Positions 33,296 to 40,800 of a stretch of 64,000 nt of DNA are shown in pieces. Origin of the DNA: Fibrisoma montanum. Its GTDB lineage: Bacteria > Bacteroidota > Bacteroidia > Cytophagales > Spirosomataceae. The notes under the pieces are model-generated. The model made no database searches. It saw only the letters and a program-made list of their open reading frames with translations, and was not told the origin of the DNA. The stretch is from positions 24,883 through 88,882 of the forward strand of contig NZ_QXED01000018.1 in assembly GCF_003583365.1 (NCBI RefSeq), written 5' to 3'. The position numbers and the translations under genes were made by a program. Within the stretch, counting starts at the first letter, position 1; each line of letters begins with the position of its first letter.

Positions 33296-33679
33296 ATGGA
33301 AAATTCGTCAAACTGTGTCCGCGTTTTTGCCGATCAAGAACAGATTCGCCAATGCACCGAGAAAATAAAACAGGCCGAGCCGGTCTTTGACCGATTGGCT
33401 CAGGTGCTGAATTTGGCAGGCAATGCCAACCGGCTCAAAATTATTTACCTGCTGCAGGAAGAAAGCAATTTGTGCGTTTGCGATTTGAGCGACATTTTGG
33501 GCATGAGCATTCCCGCTGTTTCCCAGCATTTGCGCAAGCTCAAAGATGCGCAGTTGATCCAGGCTCGCAAAGTCGGCCAAACCGTTTTTTATTCCTTACG
33601 GGAAGAATCAACCGGCATCTTACATTCTCTGTTAGAACACCTCGAAACGATGCAAACCACCCCTTTGTTGGCTGCTTAG
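33296..33679 (+). CDS. ArsR/SmtB-family metal repressor
   Basis: 127-residue winged-helix repressor with the metal-site motif NLCVCDLSDIL in helix 3 and recognition helix SIPAVSQHLRKLKDA. An N-terminal Cys and further Cys (QIRQCTEK) may add to the site. It heads the block MerTP-GDCCVxC with a perfect operator just before it, so it likely represses itself and those genes until metal (Hg, Cd, Zn or Pb) binds. Confidence 0.9.
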   Translation: MENSSNCVRVFADQEQIRQCTEKIKQAEPVFDRLAQVLNLAGNANRLKIIYLLQEESNLCVCDLSDILGMSIPAVSQHLRKLKDAQLIQARKVGQTVFYSLREESTGILHSLLEHLETMQTTPLLAA

Positions 33680-33704
33680 TCCAGGGCAATAACGATCATA
33701 AGCT

Positions 33705-34295
33705 ATGAAACTCGCCGGATTGACCGGGCTACTCACTGCCTTTGTTTCTTCTCTCTGTTGTACCGTCCCTTTGCTCACTTTGCTGGTGGGTGCCACTGGA
33801 TCGGCTGGTGGATGGGCCTGGTTGGAACCTTTGCGGCCTTACAGTATCGCGCTCACGGTGGGCGCGTTGGGTTGGGCCTGGTACGAACAACTAAAACCCC
33901 AAAAAACGATGGCATGTCATTGCGAAACGAAGAAAACCGCCTTTTGGCAAACCAAAACCTTTTTGGGGGTAGTAACAGGTATGGCATTGCTGCTGCTGGC
34001 TTTCCCGTCCTACTCGAACTTCCTATATCAGGATAAGAATCAAGCGACCGTGCAGCCCGCGCAGGCAGGCCCGCAACAAGTGGCGTATGTGACCATCAAG
34101 GGCATGTCCTGCGAAGGTTGTGAGCATCACATCAAGCAGGAAGTTACCAAGATCAAGGGAGTTTCGGCGGTGGATGTGTCGTACCAGAAAGGCGCGGCAA
34201 CCGTGAAATACGACAGCAAAAAAACTTCCCTCGCCGACATCAAAAAAGCGGTGGATGCCACTGGCTACAAAGTCACCAGCACCAAAACGCTCTAA
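33705..34295 (+). CDS. merTP: MerTP: fused mercuric transporter and binding domain
   Basis: 196-residue fusion of a MerT-like membrane part and a MerP-like HMA domain. Residues 1-110 hold three helices with the Cys pair FVSSLCCTVPLL in the first and a cytoplasmic loop CHCETKK. Residues 125-196 are an HMA domain with GMSCEGCEHH. In known mer systems such proteins pass Hg(II) inward to the reductase MerA, but no merA is present in this window, so the metal and direction are uncertain. Confidence 0.88.
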   Translation: MKLAGLTGLLTAFVSSLCCTVPLLTLLVGATGSAGGWAWLEPLRPYSIALTVGALGWAWYEQLKPQKTMACHCETKKTAFWQTKTFLGVVTGMALLLLAFPSYSNFLYQDKNQATVQPAQAGPQQVAYVTIKGMSCEGCEHHIKQEVTKIKGVSAVDVSYQKGAATVKYDSKKTSLADIKKAVDATGYKVTSTKTL

Positions 34296-34298
34296 GGC

Positions 34299-34508
34299 AT
34301 GACCGTCACACTCGAATCCGTGATTACCTGCCCAAATTGTGGCCACCAGGCAACGGAGATCATGCCGACTGATGCTTGCACCTATTTTTATGAATGCACC
34401 TCCTGCCACACCCTTCTAAAGCCGCTGGCGGGGGATTGTTGCGTATTCTGCTCCTACGGGTCAGCGAAGTGCCCCCCGATCCAAGAGCAAAAGAGCTGTT
34501 GCGCCTGA
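34299..34508 (+). CDS. GDCCVxC domain protein
   Basis: 69-residue Cys-rich protein with CPNCGH, ECTSCH and the signature GDCCVFCSYGSAKCPP that names the family (a selenoprotein in some lineages; here a cysteine form). It starts three bases after merTP, which it commonly follows in Bacteroidota. It probably binds a soft metal in the cytosol; no enzymatic function is known. Confidence 0.88.
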   Translation: MTVTLESVITCPNCGHQATEIMPTDACTYFYECTSCHTLLKPLAGDCCVFCSYGSAKCPPIQEQKSCCA

Positions 34509-34541
34509 ATGAGAAAACCCGCGAAAGCGGGTTTTCTCATT
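34508..34541. terminator. Terminator after GDCCVxC gene
   Basis: Fifteen-bp perfect stem (AATGAGAAAACCCGC / GCGGGTTTTCTCATT) with a GAAA loop, overlapping the stop codon. It is a strong end for the mer-like operon. Confidence 0.8.
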
Positions 34542-34545
34542 CCTC

Positions 34546-34585
34546 AAGTGTTCAACTATAAACGGGCGTTTATAGTTGAACACTT
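34546..34585. repeat. 17-bp-arm hairpin with CGGGCG loop
   Basis: Perfect arms AAGTGTTCAACTATAAA and complement around CGGGCG. The loop and adjoining AAA/TTT match the hairpin at 24303-24332 (loop TGGGCG) near the left end of the element, although the stems differ. Function unknown. Confidence 0.6.
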
Positions 34586-34606
34586 CTTTTAAAGGATATT
34601 GACCTT

Positions 34607-34777
34607 GTCTCAAGAAAGGCTCGTGGCTGTTGCACAACTCACTAAAAGTCGGAAATGCCGTTCAAACAGTGGACTTCATGGACTTAATGATAAAGTTTTC
34701 AAGGCTTTAGCTGTGCTTATTAGCCATCGAAGTCAGCGGTTTGAGAGTTGTGCAACAGCCACGCTCCTCCTTGAGAC
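34607..34777. mobile_element. MITE-like element
   Basis: 171-base structure with perfect 19-base inner arms (CGTGGCTGTTGCACAACTC at 34622-34640 and complement at 34745-34763) and outer arms GTCTCAAG / CTTGAGAC. No credible coding sequence. Size and terminal symmetry fit a miniature inverted-repeat transposable element; the parent family was not identified. The rest of the gap up to the P-type ATPase gene shows nothing. Confidence 0.6.
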
Positions 34778-34920
34778 GAGGAAATGTTCATGAATCGGCT
34801 CCCGCATGAGACGAAGAAGTATTCAAATATCTACTCATTAATTCGGGCATTTTAAGCGATGGACATTCAATAAATCAAATACCTACTTAAAGCCGCAGGC
34901 GAATATGCTTGACCTGATGC

Positions 34921-36903
34921 TTAGAATTTCATGTTTTGAATTCGTACAGCGTTTAAAATAGCTAACATGGCTACACCCACATCGGCAAACACGGCTTCCC
35001 ACATAGTTGCTAGCCCACCAGCGCCTAGCAGGAGCACAATGGCTTTGACAACCATTGACAAGGTGATGTTTTGCCAGACAATCCGGCGGGTAGCCCGGCC
35101 AATCTCGACTGCCGTGGCGATTTTGGCCGGTTCGTCGTTCTGAATTATCACGTCGGCAGTTTCGATGGTGGCATCCGAGCCGAGTCCGCCCATCGCCATT
35201 CCGACATCGGCCAGCGCGACCACCGGCGCGTCGTTCACACCATCACCGACAAAAGCTAACTTTGCTTTTGGGTTAGTGCCTTGTTCACCTTTTAACCGCT
35301 CGACCTCACGAACCTTGTCTTCAGGTAACAAATCGCCGTGCCATTCGTCTACGCCTACCTGTTTGGCGACGGCTTCCACAACTGCCGCTTTATCGCCCGA
35401 CAGCATCACAGTGCGAATTCCATCGGCTTTCAGGCGTTTGACGGCATCAGTGGCATCGGCTTTTACTTCGTCGGCGATTGTGAAATAGCCCGCAAACGTT
35501 CCATTTATTGCCGTCATGACGATTGTAAACGGAATTTGTGTGAGGGCTTCATTAAATGATACATTAAATTTGCGAAGTAGTTTAGCATTACCGGCTAATA
35601 CCTCTTTCCCTTCGACGGTTCCTTTCAGTCCATGTCCGGAAATTTCCTCTACGTTTTCAACGGTCGCGGTTTCGTACCCTTTTCCAGCATAGTCAATGAT
35701 GGCAGTGGCAACCGGGTGGGTCGATTTGCTTTCCAGCGCGGCTGTTAACCGGGCCAGTTCTGCTGCGTCCATGCCAACGGGTTTGACTTCCTGAACCTTA
35801 AAAACGCCTTTAGTTAGCGTACCCGTCTTATCTATGACGACGGTTTTGACTTGTGTCATCAAGTCCAGAAACACAGAACCTTTGAACAGAATACCCTGCT
35901 TTGATCCGGCACCAATACCGCCGAAGTAACCCAGTGGAATAGAGATCACCAGCGCACACGGACAACCGATGACCAAAAAGACCAAACCCCGATACAACCA
36001 GTCGCGGAATTGATAGTCGGCGACGAAGAAATACGGTACAATGGTAACTAGTAAAGCCAGTGCACAGATAGCTGGGGTATAGACTTTGGCGAAGCGGGCA
36101 ATAAACTCCTGGGTCTGCGCTTTCCGGCCTGTGGCCTGTTGCACCAGCTTCAGAATCCGAGACAGCTTTGAATCCTGATAGGGCGTAGTCACATCCATCT
36201 CGACTAATGACTGCCGGTTAATCATACCTGCCAGTACCGCTTCGCCTTTCTCAATGGTGCGGGGCACGCTTTCCCCCGTCAGGGCTGCCGTATCGAACGT
36301 ACCTGAGGGAGAACGCATGGTGCCATCTAGCCCTACTTTTTCGCCTGCTTTGATCTGAATCACATCGCCAACGGCCACTGTTGCGGCTTTTACGGTTTGC
36401 GCCTGCCCGTTTTTGAGTACCGTCACCTCGTCGGGACGTACATCCAGCAGGGCTTTGATACTGCGACGTGCCCGCAGTACGGCGGCATCCTGAAACAACT
36501 CGCCGATGGTATAAAACAGCATGACAGCCACGCCTTCAGGATATTCGCGGATACCAAACGCGCCGAGCGTGGCCACGCCCATCAGGAAAAATTCGGTAAA
36601 TACATCACCGTTCAGAATGCTACTCCAAGCCCGTTTTAGCACCGGCCAGCCAACGGGCAGGTAGGCCGCCACGTACCAGATAAGCCGGATAGGATCTTTA
36701 AACCAGCTTAATTTGACAGAATCCAGCGCAATGCCGCCCAGCAACAGTACCAGACTGATAGCAGCCGGGGCGTAGGTACGCCAGGTTTGTTCAGGGCCTT
36801 TTTTAGTCGGAGCTGCGTCGGCTGCGGGCGTGGTGCCTTTCTCGATCAGTTCCACATCATCATGGTTGTGACCGTCTTCGTCGTGGGTATGATCGTGTGC
36901 CAT
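34921..36903 (-). CDS. P-type heavy-metal ATPase (Zn/Cd/Pb/Co type)
   Basis: ATP-driven exporter of soft divalent cations, about 660 residues from ATG MAHDHTHDEDG; the frame upstream of this is not used. The N-terminus is a His/Asp-rich metal-binding tail instead of an HMA domain. All core motifs are present: ALTGESVPRT (actuator), IGCPCALVISIP (transport site), DKTGTLTKG (phosphorylation), KSTHPVA and GDGVNDAPVVALAD. The CPC site with a His-rich tail suits Zn, Cd or Co. It follows the cation-exporter-like gene by seven bases. Confidence 0.93.
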   Translation of the reverse strand: MAHDHTHDEDGHNHDDVELIEKGTTPAADAAPTKKGPEQTWRTYAPAAISLVLLLGGIALDSVKLSWFKDPIRLIWYVAAYLPVGWPVLKRAWSSILNGDVFTEFFLMGVATLGAFGIREYPEGVAVMLFYTIGELFQDAAVLRARRSIKALLDVRPDEVTVLKNGQAQTVKAATVAVGDVIQIKAGEKVGLDGTMRSPSGTFDTAALTGESVPRTIEKGEAVLAGMINRQSLVEMDVTTPYQDSKLSRILKLVQQATGRKAQTQEFIARFAKVYTPAICALALLVTIVPYFFVADYQFRDWLYRGLVFLVIGCPCALVISIPLGYFGGIGAGSKQGILFKGSVFLDLMTQVKTVVIDKTGTLTKGVFKVQEVKPVGMDAAELARLTAALESKSTHPVATAIIDYAGKGYETATVENVEEISGHGLKGTVEGKEVLAGNAKLLRKFNVSFNEALTQIPFTIVMTAINGTFAGYFTIADEVKADATDAVKRLKADGIRTVMLSGDKAAVVEAVAKQVGVDEWHGDLLPEDKVREVERLKGEQGTNPKAKLAFVGDGVNDAPVVALADVGMAMGGLGSDATIETADVIIQNDEPAKIATAVEIGRATRRIVWQNITLSMVVKAIVLLLGAGGLATMWEAVFADVGVAMLAILNAVRIQNMKF

Positions 36904-36910
36904 AGTATGT

Positions 36911-37537
36911 TTAGAATTCAATAAAAAAGTTAAGTACTGCCAGCCCAAAAAGCGTCAGACCGGTAATCAGGTTTTCGTTATGTTCAAACCAATGTGGGTT
37001 AATCTGTTGTAAACTCCGTCGTCCTAGGGTCACCATCAGAAGCATCCCCGTTAAGGTAACCACGTTATAGATCAGCGCGACCAACAAGACTACCTCCCAG
37101 CCTTTTGCTCCCGCACTAAGAAAATAGGCTTCAATTTCCAGACAGGGCGATAGAAACATGGCTAGCCCCAGCGACAAAAGCAGTGCTGAAAATGAACGTG
37201 CCTTGCGTACCAATCCGGCGTCGATGTGGTCATGTACATGACGATGGCGCAGATGTTGCATCAAATACCATACACCCAACGCGAGCAGGAGCAAAGGAAT
37301 GGCCTTTTCCGAAAGGTCGTGGTAATTCTCCGCCAACTGCCATCCCGCCAAACTTACCAATACGCCCAGCAGCGTTGTGCTGACGGTATGCGCCAGTCCC
37401 GCAATAGCCGTTATGATCAACGTTTGCTGAAGACTCCACCGTTCCGTTTGGCCGATGGTTACAAATGGAAGCCAATGGCTGGGAATCAATGCATGAAGCA
37501 GGCTAAGCGTCAAACTGCCCATAACAAGTGCTTCCAT
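36911..37537 (-). CDS. Six-helix cation-exporter-like membrane protein
   Basis: 208-residue membrane protein with about six helices and a His-rich cytoplasmic loop (HLRHRHVHDHIDAG) between helices 3 and 4. The first helix carries LLHALIPSHWLP and the fourth AMFLSPCLEIEAYFL, reminiscent of the NiCoT/RcnA/UreH-like transporters. Together with the P-type ATPase and the TonB receptor it suggests a module for transition-metal movement. Assignment to a named family is tentative. Confidence 0.72.
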   Translation of the reverse strand: MEALVMGSLTLSLLHALIPSHWLPFVTIGQTERWSLQQTLIITAIAGLAHTVSTTLLGVLVSLAGWQLAENYHDLSEKAIPLLLLALGVWYLMQHLRHRHVHDHIDAGLVRKARSFSALLLSLGLAMFLSPCLEIEAYFLSAGAKGWEVVLLVALIYNVVTLTGMLLMVTLGRRSLQQINPHWFEHNENLITGLTLFGLAVLNFFIEF

Positions 37538-37551
37538 GATTAGATTGAGCT

Positions 37552-39759
37552 TTAATGGAGAAATAATTTAAGCCCACCATTGGCCACGAATCCTTCTAAA
37601 GGGGCCCATACCTCCCGGAAGGAAGGTCGGTTGAGGGGAGGGAGAATGACAGCCTGGTAACGATCCTGACGGATATCAAGCATGTTTTCAAAGTTGACAA
37701 ACACGCTAAAGTGCTTCCATCGGCGTTCACCCATGAGGCCCATCAGCCAGTAAGAACGCGAAGTCTCCCCGGTCGAAAGCGGTTTGGGACCAATGTAGTA
37801 GGCTTCCAGGCCTAACCGAAATTTACCTTCCAATTCGTACACCGCAACCAGATTCACCCGGTGTTTGGCCGTTAGCGGAATGGCACTATTAAATTCGGCC
37901 CCGCTGTAACGTCTACGCGTATCCACCAAACTATAGCCAGCATAAAGCTTAAAGGCTTCATAGCTCAGGCGCAGATTGGTTTCCAGCCCCCGACTGTCGA
38001 TTGGCCCGTTGGCGTTGGTGAATTGATACCCGGCCGTACTTGGTCCAGGTGTAATAATGGCCGGAATATCCAGCACTAGGGCATGATTCAGCTTGGTATA
38101 AAAGAAAAGCTGATTGATCGACACATCGATGATATCGAACAAGGTCGTGCGATAATTTACATCAAAATTACCCCCAATGGACGTTTCTGCCTGAGCAGTA
38201 GCTTGATCAATCGGGCGTACGTTGCGAAAGGCGACGCTTTCGGCATCTTCGGTAAAGATGGTCGGTGCTTTATAACCCAACCCCCCACCAAGCCGGGAGG
38301 TCAAACGGTCGGACAGTTTGAACAGGGCTGACACCCTTGGCAGCGCAAAGAAGCCGAATCGGTTATGATAGTCTCCCCGCAATCCCGTTTCTAATGTAAG
38401 CCAGGGACGCACCGTGTAATCATTTTGGGCGAAGGCTCCCATCGTCACGTATTGGTAATTGCGTCCCAGGCTGGATGCCCCCTGCCCGGCCCCATCTTCG
38501 GTAAACTGTTCGGTCCAGAGATTGCCCCCTCCGATCCATTCCGCCCGCGTACCGGTATGGGTGTAACTGGCTTCCGTGAAGCTGGCCACCTGGTGACCGG
38601 CAAAGCGATAATCGGGTTGCGAAATAACCCGGTTGAAGTAACTCACGCTGTTTTTTAGCGTCAGAATAGAACGCTCAAAACGCTTATCGAATTGGAGCTG
38701 TGAGGCCAGCCGATCCGAACGGTTACGCTCGAAATATTGATGGGTGTTATCGGTTCGGCCATCAAGCACTTGCATATCTCCGCCGATGCGGTTTTCCCAA
38801 TTACCCATTGCCCCCACCGTCAGCGTAGCCGTAGGATTGAGGTAGACGTAAAGCCGGGGATTGACCGTATAGCGCTCGTAGTTAGGCAAAGCGGAAAATC
38901 CGGTTTTGCCGGGATCGTACTCGCGTTGGGTGTTGCGGGCCGTGAACATGGTTACGCCAATCTTTTCCCACTTCTGACCCCAAAAACCGCTCAGGTCGAG
39001 GCCCCGCGCCGTGGTGCCATTGAGCATAAAACTAAGCTCCCGTTCGGCGGTTGGTCGTTTGGTAATCAGGTTGACCAGGCCCGCAATGGCCCCGCCCCCG
39101 TAGAGCGTCGATGCCGAGCCTTTGATGACTTCGACCTGCCGCAGATTTAGCGGAGGAATTTGTAAAATGCTCAAGCCAGCGGCAAAGCCAGAATAGAGTG
39201 GCAAACCATCCTGTAAAATCTGGGTGTACCGCCCATCCAAGCCCTGAATGCGAATGTTCGCGTTCGCTGATACGGGCGAAGTTTGCTGTACCTGAATGCC
39301 AGTGCTTTCGTTGAGCTGCATCCGAATGTCACCCGGTCGCATATTAGCCTTTTCTTCCAGTTCTTCGCCGGTAATGGCTTCGATCCGGGTGGGAATGTCA
39401 TTAATGCTGCGATTGCTGCGCGTCGAAGTCACCACCACTTCTTCGAGTTCTTCCCCTTCGACTTGCCGGAGTTTCACGACCAGGGAATCATTACCGGGAA
39501 GCGTCAGGCTATCGGTTTGGCTTTCATAGCCGACAAAGGAACAGGTGAGCGCATAGCGCCCCGCTGTTGGGACGGCCAGCACCAGCCGCCCGGAGGTATC
39601 CGCAGCGGCCCCGATCCGGCCAGGATTTAGCAGGGCGGTTGCCCCGATCAAGGGTTTGTGGGTTTCGGCATCCTGAATCAAAACGCGCAGGGAGCTTTGC
39701 CCCCAGGCTATGGGTATTGTGGAGAGTGTCAACCAGAGTGACACAATGAGCGATTTCAT
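37552..39759 (-). CDS. TonB-dependent outer-membrane receptor
   Basis: 735-residue receptor with a signal peptide (LTLSTIPIAWGQ), a carboxypeptidase-regulatory-like domain (about 24-95), a probable TonB box EEVVVTSTR, a plug domain (115-225, with GLDGRYTQILQDGLPLYSG and GSASTLYGGGAIAGLVNLIT) and the beta-barrel to the C-terminus. The substrate is unknown; association with metal efflux genes suggests a metal or metallophore. It starts the leftward unit that continues with the membrane protein and the P-type ATPase. Confidence 0.93.
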   Translation of the reverse strand: MKSLIVSLWLTLSTIPIAWGQSSLRVLIQDAETHKPLIGATALLNPGRIGAAADTSGRLVLAVPTAGRYALTCSFVGYESQTDSLTLPGNDSLVVKLRQVEGEELEEVVVTSTRSNRSINDIPTRIEAITGEELEEKANMRPGDIRMQLNESTGIQVQQTSPVSANANIRIQGLDGRYTQILQDGLPLYSGFAAGLSILQIPPLNLRQVEVIKGSASTLYGGGAIAGLVNLITKRPTAERELSFMLNGTTARGLDLSGFWGQKWEKIGVTMFTARNTQREYDPGKTGFSALPNYERYTVNPRLYVYLNPTATLTVGAMGNWENRIGGDMQVLDGRTDNTHQYFERNRSDRLASQLQFDKRFERSILTLKNSVSYFNRVISQPDYRFAGHQVASFTEASYTHTGTRAEWIGGGNLWTEQFTEDGAGQGASSLGRNYQYVTMGAFAQNDYTVRPWLTLETGLRGDYHNRFGFFALPRVSALFKLSDRLTSRLGGGLGYKAPTIFTEDAESVAFRNVRPIDQATAQAETSIGGNFDVNYRTTLFDIIDVSINQLFFYTKLNHALVLDIPAIITPGPSTAGYQFTNANGPIDSRGLETNLRLSYEAFKLYAGYSLVDTRRRYSGAEFNSAIPLTAKHRVNLVAVYELEGKFRLGLEAYYIGPKPLSTGETSRSYWLMGLMGERRWKHFSVFVNFENMLDIRQDRYQAVILPPLNRPSFREVWAPLEGFVANGGLKLFLH

Positions 39760-39831
39760 GAAAGAGATGTTTTTTAGTTAGCAATAGTCGCCCGGCCAGT
39801 CAGAGGCCGACCAGAACGAACAAAAAGAGAG

Positions 39832-40140
39832 CTAACCCAAACGGGGAGGTTGCCAGATCCGCCCCGGTACATCGAGCGTATGCGGAGCCTGGTAAGAAGT
39901 CAGCACTGCCAGAATGAAGGGTGAAACGGCCATGATTGCACCGATTAATTGCGGAGCTTGCGGCAGGGTGCAGCCTGGACAGGTAGCACAGAGGCAGAAG
40001 GGCGAACAACCGGCATCATGGCGATGATCGTCTGCGGGTAAAGTTTGTTCAGTGGTGGGCTCATCGGAGCAAAAAGCTTCGCAGGGTAGCCCTGAAAGCA
40101 CCAGCACATATATTGCCCATATAATCCGCCACAATTTCAA
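39832..40140 (-). CDS. DUF6660 family small envelope protein
   Basis: About 102 residues, start taken at TTG (KLWRIIWAIYVLVLSGLPCEAFC). The open frame extends 37 codons further upstream, but that part crosses a perfect 22-bp-arm inverted repeat and is not protein-like. After the signal come DDHRHDAGCSPFCLCATCPGC, a His/Cys motif typical of the family, and a C-terminal hydrophobic segment. Genes of this family often precede TonB receptors of metal clusters, as here; function unknown. Confidence 0.7.
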   Translation of the reverse strand: MKLWRIIWAIYVLVLSGLPCEAFCSDEPTTEQTLPADDHRHDAGCSPFCLCATCPGCTLPQAPQLIGAIMAVSPFILAVLTSYQAPHTLDVPGRIWQPPRLG

Positions 40141-40175
40141 GGCGCAAAGATACGAACGATAGCCGGAAAGGAACA

Positions 40176-40221
40176 GTCTTTTGTTCACATGTATACGCTC
40201 GTATACATGTGAACAAAAGAC
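40176..40221. promoter_or_regulatory. 22-bp-arm inverted repeat upstream of DUF6660 gene
   Basis: Two perfect 22-base arms (beginning GTCTTTTGTTCACATGTATA) separated by two bases, 36 bases before the TTG start. The location fits an operator for the DUF6660-TonB-ATPase unit; it also lies 125 bases from the right end of the 16.3-kb element. Confidence 0.6.
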
Positions 40222-40345
40222 GAGATTACGCTTTCTTAAGCAAGTAACCATCTACTTACTTATTCTCAAATTACGCTCGTTTGTATAAACTATTTAAAGA
40301 CAACGCGTCCAAGCTAATTAAGTAGTCGATTCTTGTTTTTTAGGT

Positions 40346-40383
40346 ACAAGTGAAAAATTTGCCCTTTTTGTTTGGTTATGCCC
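40346..40383 (-). repeat. Right terminal inverted repeat of the 16.3-kb element
   Basis: Complement begins GGGCATAACC; 36 of 38 bases match the left end. The direct repeat CCAGTACAGG overlaps its outer edge. Read on the minus strand it puts a stop codon (GCA TAA) directly after the interrupted nuclease fragment. Confidence 0.85.
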
Positions 40384-40507
40384 AGTACAGGCCCAGAAAT
40401 TCGGCGTTGGCTGCTATAGTTGCCCGTAGTTGGGTTGTACGAATCTCGCTTTTCAGCTTTTCAAGTAGCTCGATGTAATCGCCTGGCTGGTTTGTGGCTG
40501 GAAGCAT
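40376..40507 (-). pseudogene. 5' fragment of the interrupted DUF1016/YhcG-like gene
   Basis: Encodes MLPATNQPGDYIELLEKLKS and on to AEFLGLYWA, then a stop contributed by the terminal repeat. The first 42 residues are the N-terminal start of a DUF1016 protein and join in frame to LYWRIGKIILEQ at 24080. Too short to act alone. It marks the right-hand insertion junction. Confidence 0.85.
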
Positions 40508-40542
40508 TAGGGTTCTAAACGGTCGTATTTAAGTTTAAATAT

Positions 40543-40572
40543 ACCAGTTAACTGGTAAACTGGTATACCAGT
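40543..40572. promoter_or_regulatory. Twin 14-bp palindromes
   Basis: ACCAGTTAACTGGT (40543-40556) and ACTGGTATACCAGT (40559-40572) are both perfect and 16 bases apart centre to centre. They share the half-site ACCAGT, so a dimeric DNA-binding protein probably occupies both. They lie between the nuclease fragment and ardC; possible operator or partition site. Confidence 0.55.
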
Positions 40573-40604
40573 ATCATAAAATTTTGCGGACGGTGTGAAG
40601 TGTA

Positions 40605-40668
40605 CCGTCGCCCCGGAAAGGGGCCACGGCGAGAAATAGGACGCGCCAGGCCGAAAAGGCCCCGCGCG
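40605..40668. other. Pair of GC-rich hairpins upstream of ardC
   Basis: Two stems in an otherwise AT-rich leader: CCGTCGCCCC / GGGGCCACGG with loop GGAAA (40605-40629), and CGCGCCAGGCC / GGCCCCGCGCG with loop GAAAA (40642-40668). No protein is encoded. Position ahead of an antirestriction gene suggests a role on single-stranded plasmid DNA or in the mRNA leader; neither is shown. The rest of 40673-40800 is AT-rich promoter-like sequence. Confidence 0.5.
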
Positions 40669-40800
40669 GATGTTCGTTTTTGTTATAGAATTGAAGGGAA
40701 GAAAAAGACCAGCTTTATCGTTATACTGCTATTTCAATATATTATTATAATGATATAATGCGTAAATTAGTCCTGTAGTCAACGCAGAAACAACAGCATT

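Larger units (their letters stand above)
24086..40383. mobile_element. 16.3-kb metal-resistance element bounded by inverted repeats
   Basis: A segment with terminal inverted repeats of 38 bases (36 matches; both ends begin GGGCATAACC), flanked by CCAGTACAGG at 24078-24087 and 40382-40391. Counting symmetry allows a target duplication of 6, 8 or 10 bases. Removing the segment and one copy of the duplication rejoins a DUF1016 nuclease gene in frame, which is strong evidence for insertion. Cargo: ars operon, IS4-type IS, YnfA, MerR/ArsR/MerTP, GDCCVxC, P-type ATPase, cation-exporter-like protein, TonB receptor, DUF6660. The only transposase gene inside belongs to the IS. The transposase family of these ends is not identified. 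Confidence 0.85.

Noticed and set aside
34599..34793. Open frame of 64 codons across the MITE-like element.
   Set aside because: It reads through both inverted arms and has no protein-like composition.
40141..40251. Upstream extension of the DUF6660 gene by 37 codons.
   Set aside because: It would translate through a perfect 22-bp-arm inverted repeat and precede, rather than include, the signal peptide start.
24080..40389. An invertible phase-switch between the two DUF1016 gene fragments.
   Set aside because: The inner ends are inverted copies of each other, so inversion would leave the junctions unchanged; the fragments and direct repeat fit a simple insertion.
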